This document shows, in pieces, positions 46,189 through 53,259 of a stretch of DNA of 64,000 bases. The notes under the pieces were generated by a model. The model was not told the origin of the DNA, did not search any database, and was given only the letters and a program-made list of their open reading frames with translations. This DNA comes from M3007 sp031373665. GTDB taxonomy: Bacteria; Bacteroidota; Bacteroidia; Chitinophagales; Saprospiraceae. The DNA lies in NCBI GenBank assembly GCA_031373665.1, contig JANMMZ010000119.1, positions 62,001-126,000 on the forward strand, in the 5' to 3' direction. A program made the translations under genes and the position numbers. Every line of letters starts with the position of its first letter. The first letter of the stretch is position 1.

Positions 46189-46536
46189 CTACATAGGTGT
46201 GATGTCACGTACTTCCACCGTCCCACCAGAGCGCAGGATAGGGCAATGTTTCGCCATTTCGACGGCTTCATCTAGGCTATTGGCCCTTACAACCATATTG
46301 CCGGCCAGCGTTTGGTTGTTGGCAACGTGGATGCCGCCGATGACGGATTGGTCGGCTGAAATTTGTTTGCCTTCAAAACCCAATTGATGGGTGCTGACCA
46401 ACTTTTCCTGAAGGGCGATGTTGCCAATGAAACTACCCCACTGTTGGTGCATTTCGCCGATTTCGATAGCCGTTGGCTGATAATCGTTGGTGGGTTCAAA
46501 TCTGAACAGGAGCATGAATTCTTTTTTCTGTACCAT
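46189..46536 (-). CDS. YCII-related (DGPF) domain protein
   Basis: 115 residues. The start EFMLLFRFEP and the later GKQISADQSVIGGIHV and NSLDEAVEMAKHCPILRSGGTVEVRDI match the YCII/DGPF fold, a dimeric ferredoxin-like alpha/beta barrel. In many bacteria these genes pair with an ECF sigma factor of the SigJ type; none is next to it here. Biochemical role unknown. Confidence 0.88.
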   Translation of the reverse strand: MVQKKEFMLLFRFEPTNDYQPTAIEIGEMHQQWGSFIGNIALQEKLVSTHQLGFEGKQISADQSVIGGIHVANNQTLAGNMVVRANSLDEAVEMAKHCPILRSGGTVEVRDITPM

Positions 46537-46619
46537 CTTATTTTATTTTTGTTGTGAATGATGGCACAAAGGTATAGGCAGGCTAAAAGAGTAATCTTGC
46601 CATAGGACAAGAAGTAAAA

Positions 46620-47336
46620 TTATGCGAAAGATTTTTTAATTTTCTGGTATATGGCAACGTGTAGGAAAATTATGGTAGGTGGTGCAAATGCAGGAATCAA
46701 ACAAAATGGAAATGCAGCCAAGGCATCTACGCCCATAGCACCTGTATCCATAGATATTTTAGTCAGCACATTGGCAGCGGTAGCAGTAAACAGAATGTCT
46801 ATCAAGCCAAATGTATTCCAAAGGAAAGTTAGTTTTTGGGAATAAGGTTTCTTGTCTCTGATTGCCTTTACTACAAATATGCTTGTAATCGCTGTAATCA
46901 TGTCGCCTAGGCCTGCTATTAAAGCAAAATAATTGGGCAGGGCATCGTGATAGGCAAGCAGGATGAAAAATACCCCAATCAACCTGAAAATATGAATTCC
47001 CACAAGATCTTCAAGTTGCAGGTTTTGGAAAATATTTTTATATATTTTTAAGTTATACACGATCCCAAATAGGAAAATAGCATACGGAAAAGTGGTGTAC
47101 AACAGCACCGTTGGCGGCAAGGAAACGGTATTGAAGAGCCCATTCAGACTACCAATGCTTACCAAGGAGAAATAAATTGCCAAGAAACCAAGAACGCTAT
47201 AAAAAACGGTATTTTTGAGGTTTTCAGATGCCCCTTTTTGGGCTAAAAAGGCAATCAAAATAATAGGAATCGGGATAACGATCAAAAACAATATCGAAAT
47301 CCATTGCGGTGTAAAATAAGGTATTAAATTATTCAT
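46620..47336 (-). CDS. Integral membrane protein, unknown function
   Basis: 238 residues with about seven spans (ISILFLIVIPIPIILIAFLA, TVFYSVLGFLAIYFSLVSIG, TFPYAIFLFGIVYNLKIY, GIHIFRLIGVFFILLAYH and others). FRLIGVFFILLAYHDALPNYFA and GLGDMITAITSIFVVKAI are the most conserved-looking parts. The Crp/Fnr regulator upstream overlaps it by 4 bp, so it is probably that regulator's target or partner. No family name recognised with confidence. Confidence 0.8.
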   Translation of the reverse strand: MNNLIPYFTPQWISILFLIVIPIPIILIAFLAQKGASENLKNTVFYSVLGFLAIYFSLVSIGSLNGLFNTVSLPPTVLLYTTFPYAIFLFGIVYNLKIYKNIFQNLQLEDLVGIHIFRLIGVFFILLAYHDALPNYFALIAGLGDMITAITSIFVVKAIRDKKPYSQKLTFLWNTFGLIDILFTATAANVLTKISMDTGAMGVDALAAFPFCLIPAFAPPTIIFLHVAIYQKIKKSFA

Positions 47337-47914
47337 CTATTGTCGGCTATTTCTTTTCTAATTCTGCTTAATGAAGTGTCCGTAACGCCCAAATAAGTAG
47401 CAATTTGTTTTAACGGTACGTTTTGAACTATCTCAGGTTTTGCATTTAATAAATTAAAATATCTATCTTTTGCGGGATCTGCGATGACTGAAACGCTGTG
47501 GTTTTTCAGTTCGAAATAGTTGTTGATCAACCGTGTTCTGCCCACTTCTCGAAAGGCTTCGATACTGAATAATTTCATGAAATTGTCAAATGAAATTTTC
47601 CAAGCCACACAAGGCGTGATCGCTTGAATATTTTCTCGGCATTTTGCCTTCAAAAAATAGGAGTGCCAATCAATGACGATATCGGTAGAACTGAAAAACT
47701 TGGTGCTGATGTCATTGCCTTCCAAATCAATCGCATACGACCGCGCAAAACCACTTTCCATAAAGTAATAGAAATTGGCAACGTTGTTTTCTTTGACGAG
47801 GTAATCATTTTTAGCAAATTCAATGCGCTGATATTGACTGATAATTTTCTCTAAATCATCGGGCTTAAAATTTTTCTCATTGAAGATTTGAGTCAAAAAG
47901 TGTTTCTCTTGCAT
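47333..47914 (-). CDS. Crp/Fnr family regulator (cNMP-binding type)
   Basis: 193 residues. A cyclic-nucleotide-type beta barrel covers about 20-120 (NDYLVKENNVANFYYFMESG) and a compact helix-turn-helix follows at about 150-190 (LKQIATYLGVTDTSLSRIRKEI). This short form, with Ser/Leu-rich recognition helix, is widespread in Bacteroidota next to small membrane or oxidoreductase genes. Translationally coupled (4-bp overlap) to the membrane protein at 46620. Confidence 0.9.
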   Translation of the reverse strand: MQEKHFLTQIFNEKNFKPDDLEKIISQYQRIEFAKNDYLVKENNVANFYYFMESGFARSYAIDLEGNDISTKFFSSTDIVIDWHSYFLKAKCRENIQAITPCVAWKISFDNFMKLFSIEAFREVGRTRLINNYFELKNHSVSVIADPAKDRYFNLLNAKPEIVQNVPLKQIATYLGVTDTSLSRIRKEIADNR

Positions 47915-47985
47915 TCCTAAATTTTTCTATCGCATAGTGAAACTGTCTAACCAGTTTTGATGATTTTTGTTTTCAAATTTCAATA

Positions 47986-48234
47986 TTAATTTGATAATAA
48001 GTGCAAAAATAAGGCTAGATTCAAGTAACCAATACAACTATAAGCCATTGCCAACACACGCCGCTCCGTCAGTTGCCCAGAGGCAATCAAATCTGATAAA
48101 GGTTGTACGCTCTTAGAATCCACGCCCGTTTTTTGGGCCGCTTTGAGCAAATCTTCCTGACTGTTTTGTGCTTGCAGCCCAATAGAATGGATGAAACACA
48201 AAAATAGAAAGCAGTTAATCGTTTTGATACTCAT
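47986..48234 (-). CDS. Small secreted protein or TPR-protein fragment
   Basis: About 82 residues from the ATG at 48234, which opens with signal peptide MSIKTINCFLFLCFIHSIGLQ; an ATG at 48267 adds 11 residues. The rest (SQEDLLKAAQKTGVDSKSV, SGQLTERRVLAMAYSCIGY) looks helical and TPR-like, and the ending LNLALFLHLLSN suggests a truncation or frameshift of a longer protein. Function unknown. Confidence 0.45.
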   Translation of the reverse strand: MSIKTINCFLFLCFIHSIGLQAQNSQEDLLKAAQKTGVDSKSVQPLSDLIASGQLTERRVLAMAYSCIGYLNLALFLHLLSN

Positions 48235-48387
48235 AAATTTAAGTTGTTGACAATCAGTTGATTGCAAGGTTTGTAGTTGTTATGACTGCCCATTATTTCC
48301 TGTAAAAAACATCAATCGGACAGCCACATACGCAGCCTCTCCATTTGTTAATATTCAAGAACTGGGAGGCTTTTGTATTATTAATAC

Positions 48388-48425
48388 AAAAAAAGAGTGT
48401 ACCATCCCAACAAGACAGTACACTC
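48388..48425 (-). terminator. Rho-independent terminator of the PA-domain gene
   Basis: On the minus strand: stem GAGTGTAC / GTACACTC (8 bp), 15-nt loop, then seven T. It starts 37 bp past the stop at 48463. Confidence 0.85.
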
Positions 48426-48462
48426 TCCATTATATTTTAAAGCGAAATGCTATCCGTACAAC

Positions 48463-51303
48463 TTATTGTACCACAACACGGCGCGTAGCGCGATTCACGC
48501 CATCAGTCAGTTCAACAAAGTAAATACCTTTACCGTAGCGGGCCATTTCTAAACGGATATTACCCGTTTGAATGCCCTTTTCGATACGAGTTTCTACCAC
48601 TTGACCAAGGCTATTCATTACTTTAACCGTTAGATCAGTTGATTCTGGTAACGAAACCATCACAGTAGTAGCACCATTTGTTGGGTTTGGAGCGATGCTG
48701 ATATTGTTGTTGAATGTTACGTCAGAAATGCTGGAAACGCAAGCCGTACAAGAATTGAAGCACACATTAGAGGTGGCCAAAACCGAAGCAGGTACGATAA
48801 GGGAACGGTTGCCCGTAGCCCCAAGTCCACAAGGTACTGGCAAATTGTTTTCCCAACCACCAGGGCCATTTTGGAACTTATACTCAATGGTATCTCCTTG
48901 TGGCAAATTGATCGTAATTCTCCACAAGCCAGCACCAGCATTGGTCATTGGCTGACCTGTCCAGTTATTGAACTCACCAGCGATATAAGCACCCATTGGA
49001 GAGATCGTTTCCTGCGACATGTCTACTTGGAAAGTGACGGCGCGTGGTGTAGGAGCCATCCGTTTTGCAGTTACACAAAATTCACCATCGGAGATCGCAC
49101 CGTTGAAGGCGAATCCATCCACCATCATAAAGTACGTTTTACCCGCTACCGTTTGTAGCGTATCACCAGCAGGGTAAAGGGTTGCCGTAGCACTTGGGCC
49201 ATCTTCATTGCACAGTACTGGCGTAAGGACACCACAATTAGCACCTTCATAAATGGCTATTTGTGTATCACCATCGTTGATATAATTTGCTGCGGTGGCA
49301 TTACATTGAGCCGTTTCGATCAAATATGCGTTGCCATCACCGTTAAATTTAAACCAAACAGTATTTTCTAAACTTGGCGTAGCACCACCACCATTAGGTT
49401 CGCCAAAACAGGCATAACCCGTTGTAAGATCACCTATTTTTCCAGCACCTGTATTATTATACAAGGTAGAACTTTGTACAGAACCTACAGGTTTACCAAA
49501 CAACACATTGATATCCGCTGCATTTAGGCAGAAATCGCTAGAAATACCAGCCGGTAATTTCACAAATTGAACATCGTCCACATAAAACTTATGTGTAGCA
49601 TCAATAGGATAGAAATCCACACCAGCCAATTGATTGCTGGTGGTAGCGCCGCCAGCACCATCAGTCGCACGGTTGAAATTCCATACTCCCCTTAAAGTAT
49701 CACTGATCCGTAGGTAAGTTACATTATTAGTAATGTCTATATACTGTTCTACATTGATCCATTTGTCATATTGGTACTTGAAGGTACTCACCGGTGCTCC
49801 TCCTGCCGTTACACGGCCAGCACCATTTGCCTCAAAAAATACATCTGAGCCATAAACGTGCGGTGTTAGATCATGCTGAATATTGTAATAGGCTTTTTTA
49901 CCAGTTGGAATATAAAATTTCCATTTCAACAAATAATTGCCTTGTGTGCTATCACCTAATAACAAAATAACATCCTGTGTTGCGCCAGCTAGTGTAAAGT
50001 CAATTTTCATAGATTGTGTACCAGATTTGGCCTGTTCTATGGAGACTAAACCATCGCCGCCAGTACCGTCCCAAACATCCCAGTTCGCAGATTGCGCATT
50101 GAGTCCACCAATAGTATAGGTATCAAAACCATCACAAATAATGGCTCCCGGGTCGCATTCGAGGAGTAGAGCAGGGCAAGCACCGCAAGAGTCGTAGCAT
50201 ACTTCAGGCAATAGTGTTGCTGGTTCATTGGGTACTACAAAAAGGCGGTTGTAACCACCAAACCCATTGGGTGCGCCACACGCTGCTGTGATAGCCATCT
50301 CATCCATACCAAAAGCATTGCCATTGATGAATTTATATTGCACAGAATCACCAGGTGATGCAACAAAGGTATAAGTCCAAATTCCGTTACCAGCATTGGT
50401 CATAGCAGTGCTGGAAGGATTCCATCCCTGAAAACTACCTGCTACGTGTACGCCTAACGGAGACACCGTTTGCTGTTTCATATTTACACGGAGTGTCACG
50501 GTGTTTTCGCATAGTGTACATTTACCAAAACATACTTTTGCCGAATTAGCACCAGTAGTTGTAGAAAATACATAACGAGCACCATTAACGCTACATGCAG
50601 CCGGAACAATCTCTGTACCAGCTACAGTAATACCATTAACAAAGACGTATGCAATTTCGGAGGTAGCAGGTACGCTGATGGTATCTGAATAAATACCACC
50701 GCCCAGATTATTCATCGAGATAGCATTTGGTGCGCCGCCTTCAACTTGATAACCAAGGAATACGCCAGCGGGATCTACCGTTTGCCCTTTCATATCTACG
50801 GTAAAAGATACTTTCACATCGGGCAGACTCATACAGCCGGTGATGACAGAACCGCCAGCCAATAATTCTGCTTTAAGTTTTGCGCCATCAACATTACTGA
50901 TCAACGCTGCTGGAATAGTCACTTGAGGTATTCCACCGCCCAAAGCCCCTGGTACAGCACCTGCATTGTTGCCAATGATGACACCGATAGCACCTGCATT
51001 TTGAGCCGCCAATACTTTGGCCGAAAAGCCGCAAGTACCGCGCTCAACAAAGGCAATTTTACCTGTTAAACTGGTAACAGGTGGCAAACAACCAAGGGTA
51101 GCACCAGTGGAATCTAGCATAAGTACCAAATCGCCGCAAAGACCAGTAGCGGGTGCGCCCCAACCATTGGGTAGTGATATATAATTGTAATCGCCGGCTA
51201 CAATAGCTGGGGCACTTACGATAAACTTGCCCACTTGGGCAGAAATAGAATGCAGTCCCGACAATAATAATGTCAAGATCAGCATGAGTTTGAAATGCTT
51301 CAT
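48463..51303 (-). CDS. Large secreted PA-domain protein with T9SS sorting domain
   Basis: 946 residues, signal peptide 1-22. A protease-associated (PA) domain at about 25-160 (GKIAFVERGTCGFSAKVLAA, GAIGVIIGNNAG) is followed by two CBM-like beta-sandwich modules (about 165-260 and 270-375; VSFTVDMKGQTVDPAGVF and VTLRVNMKQQTVSPLGVHV), a lectin-like domain (about 385-590), a further beta domain, and a third copy of the first module (VTFQVDMSQETISPMGAYI, near 755-860). The end is a T9SS type A domain (ISIAPNPTNGATTVMVSL, YGKGIYFVELTDG). No protease catalytic residues were found, so it is probably a surface binding or scaffold protein. Confidence 0.88.
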   Translation of the reverse strand: MKHFKLMLILTLLLSGLHSISAQVGKFIVSAPAIVAGDYNYISLPNGWGAPATGLCGDLVLMLDSTGATLGCLPPVTSLTGKIAFVERGTCGFSAKVLAAQNAGAIGVIIGNNAGAVPGALGGGIPQVTIPAALISNVDGAKLKAELLAGGSVITGCMSLPDVKVSFTVDMKGQTVDPAGVFLGYQVEGGAPNAISMNNLGGGIYSDTISVPATSEIAYVFVNGITVAGTEIVPAACSVNGARYVFSTTTGANSAKVCFGKCTLCENTVTLRVNMKQQTVSPLGVHVAGSFQGWNPSSTAMTNAGNGIWTYTFVASPGDSVQYKFINGNAFGMDEMAITAACGAPNGFGGYNRLFVVPNEPATLLPEVCYDSCGACPALLLECDPGAIICDGFDTYTIGGLNAQSANWDVWDGTGGDGLVSIEQAKSGTQSMKIDFTLAGATQDVILLLGDSTQGNYLLKWKFYIPTGKKAYYNIQHDLTPHVYGSDVFFEANGAGRVTAGGAPVSTFKYQYDKWINVEQYIDITNNVTYLRISDTLRGVWNFNRATDGAGGATTSNQLAGVDFYPIDATHKFYVDDVQFVKLPAGISSDFCLNAADINVLFGKPVGSVQSSTLYNNTGAGKIGDLTTGYACFGEPNGGGATPSLENTVWFKFNGDGNAYLIETAQCNATAANYINDGDTQIAIYEGANCGVLTPVLCNEDGPSATATLYPAGDTLQTVAGKTYFMMVDGFAFNGAISDGEFCVTAKRMAPTPRAVTFQVDMSQETISPMGAYIAGEFNNWTGQPMTNAGAGLWRITINLPQGDTIEYKFQNGPGGWENNLPVPCGLGATGNRSLIVPASVLATSNVCFNSCTACVSSISDVTFNNNISIAPNPTNGATTVMVSLPESTDLTVKVMNSLGQVVETRIEKGIQTGNIRLEMARYGKGIYFVELTDGVNRATRRVVVQ

Positions 51304-51722
51304 AAACAGAAATAGTTTGTTTGAAAAAATGAGTGATTGGTTAAATAATTAAAAGATAGGTTGATGTCACAAGATGAGCCTTATCGAACGGGAAGAGGTT
51401 TCAAACGGCTTCTTAAGTACTTGTTTTGATTTTTAAGTCAATAAAAGTCGAAACAAATACTAATTAAACGATGGACATAATTTTTAAAAAGTCAATTTTT
51501 GAAACACAAAAAAGTCAATTTAAGCACCAAAGTTAAGCAATTATTTTATAGTAAAGGCATAAATAATATTTTTATTTTTTATTTTTTTGAATAATAAAAT
51601 TATGACTGGATAATATTTCTAATTTTAATGCATTAATAATCAATATATTTTGCTTTTTTTATTGTCTCAAATTACGTCATTTCTGGATTCTTTTTTAACA
51701 ATAAAACAAGGTGCTATTCTAC
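51304..51722. other. Very AT-rich intergenic region
   Basis: 420 bp dominated by A and T runs between the PA-domain gene start and the TPR remnant. No coding frame, clear promoter octamer or hairpin was identified. The composition contrasts sharply with the GC-rich genes that follow. Confidence 0.5.
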
Positions 51723-51818
51723 GCTGTGGCCTCGGCACTGAACAATCTGGGCGTATTTTTTAGAGCCAACCAAAAGATGACGGAACCAGAAAAACCCTAT
51801 ATCGAACTATTGGTATAG
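51723..51818 (+). pseudogene. Orphan TPR-repeat remnant
   Basis: Thirty-one codons without a start read AVASALNNLGVFFRANQKM then TEPEKPYIELLV and a TAG. This is one unit of the 46-residue repeat that fills the protein at 53260 (LNNLGVFYRDNQKMPEAEKA). It is 1.5 kb upstream of that gene, on the same strand, and has no rest of a gene around it. Confidence 0.85.
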
Positions 51819-51920
51819 AAAAAACGTAAAAATATCCTTGCCTATGCCTTGTAATTGGTGCTTTTTTCGGTTCTTTGCTTCAATTTGTTGCATCAAATCA
51901 AAATAAGTAACCAAATTTTT

Positions 51921-53072
51921 ATGATCATCCAAAATATCCGCGAACTCATCGCCCAAAGCCGAATAGACGAAGCCATCGAAGCCATGAAGCCAATGGCTGC
52001 TGGAACGCGTCACGAAAACGAAGTGGTACAACTCTCCGCCCGATACCACGAAATGGAGCGGCAAAAACGCCTCGGTCTCGAATCTACGACCGACATTAAC
52101 CGATCCCGGAATCAAATCACCAATGCCCTACTGGATCTGCTGAATGAACTGCCCGAAGGCGCGACCGTGACGGTTTCGGTGACGAAGCCGCCTGCTGGCA
52201 ACCCTGACAAGGGCGACGGGAACGGGCCTAAGCCGCCCCTGCAAAATGGAACAAGCGATGGTGGCCACGGCTCGCCGAAGATGTCCGTCTGGATTGGCGT
52301 GGCATCGCTGGCGGCGATATTGGCAGCGGTATTGTTTGTGCCATGTCCGAGTTCGGCTCAGTTTTTTGTGTTTCGACTGATTTTGGCATTAGGTGCGGCT
52401 GGTATTGGCTCAATTTTACCTGGTTTTATCAATATTGATTCTGGGGTAGCCAAAGCGGGTGGCGCATTGGGCCTTTTTGCATTGGTTTATTTGCTCAACC
52501 CGGCTATGCTAATTGCCGACGACAGTTGTAAACGACAAGAAGCCCTTGGCCTTACGGTTTTTATCTCTGGAAAAAACGGCCAATCCACCCAATCGCTCCG
52601 GCAGCAGGGCTACGTCGTACTAGATATCAATGGTGAGCGCAAAAAAGAACTCATTGACGACAAAGGCCAAGCGAATTTCAAAAATCTTCATCTCGGCGAC
52701 AAAATTCGCAACCTGAACGTGGAATTTTCAGAGCCTTTCCAATCCACGCATACCGATTCTGTTTATACCCTTGAGGCTTCTGGGCAGATTTATCTGGAGG
52801 TGGCTTTGAAGCACCTCGGTCGCGTGTCAGGTACGGTGCTGGCGAGCGACCAGCCCCTCTCTGATGTCGTTGTTTCGGTTGATAATACCTTCCGCGATAC
52901 AACCGATGCCACAGGATCGTACAGTATTCAAGTACCTGAAAACAAGCAACGCTCTGACCCAGAAGTGAAGTTTTACAAAGAGGGATACCGCTTGGAAATA
53001 AAAAAAGCATACCCTCAAACCAATCAACCGCTTAATATCGTGATGCAGAAATTGCCCCCTAAAAAACGGTAA
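51921..53072 (+). CDS. Membrane protein with N-terminal EAD11-like domain and periplasmic beta domain
   Basis: 383 residues from the ATG at 51921 (an upstream ATG at 51855 adds 22 unlikely residues). Residues 1-76 (MIIQNIRELIAQSRIDEAIE ... LSARYHEMERQKRLGLES ... NALLDLLNEL) match the pattern of Effector-Associated Domain 11, an adaptor domain of NTPase/protease conflict systems. A Gly/Pro-rich linker (91-119), three spans (about 122-140, 148-170, 179-198) and a C-terminal region of 180 residues follow; the last 90 are a carboxypeptidase-regulatory-like domain (VSGTVLASDQPLSDVVVSVD, TTDATGSYSIQVPE). Three spans put EAD11 inside and the C-terminus outside. The stop codon TAA falls on the edge of a MITE-like element. 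Confidence 0.8.
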   Translation: MIIQNIRELIAQSRIDEAIEAMKPMAAGTRHENEVVQLSARYHEMERQKRLGLESTTDINRSRNQITNALLDLLNELPEGATVTVSVTKPPAGNPDKGDGNGPKPPLQNGTSDGGHGSPKMSVWIGVASLAAILAAVLFVPCPSSAQFFVFRLILALGAAGIGSILPGFINIDSGVAKAGGALGLFALVYLLNPAMLIADDSCKRQEALGLTVFISGKNGQSTQSLRQQGYVVLDINGERKKELIDDKGQANFKNLHLGDKIRNLNVEFSEPFQSTHTDSVYTLEASGQIYLEVALKHLGRVSGTVLASDQPLSDVVVSVDNTFRDTTDATGSYSIQVPENKQRSDPEVKFYKEGYRLEIKKAYPQTNQPLNIVMQKLPPKKR

Positions 53073-53231
53073 GTACCCGAGTGAGTATAATCCGTGGAAT
53101 AGAACGAAGAGATTTTAAGTTAAAACGACCTGTTTTTGCACTTCGAGGCAGCGCATCGGAGTAAGAAAACAAGGATGTGTTAAGTTAAAAAATCAAGTTG
53201 TAAACGCGGATTATACTCACTCGGGTACTTA
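53070..53231. mobile_element. 162-bp MITE-like element with 25-bp perfect terminal inverted repeats
   Basis: Arms 53070-53094 and 53207-53231 are perfect inverted complements. If the outer TA on both sides is taken as a target duplication, the arms are 23 bp starting AGTACCCGAG, the layout of IS630/Tc1-type non-autonomous elements. The 112-bp core has no ORF and contains a TTAAGTTAAAA direct repeat. The left TA plus the next A forms the stop codon of the EAD11-like gene. Confidence 0.8.
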
Positions 53232-53259
53232 AGTAATCACGTACAAACAACTATCAAAA

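Noticed and set aside
47333..47914. Second Crp/Fnr gene considered as an oxygen-sensing FNR for the respiratory operon
   Set aside because: No cysteine cluster for an Fe-S cluster, and it is coupled to an unrelated membrane protein 16 kb away.
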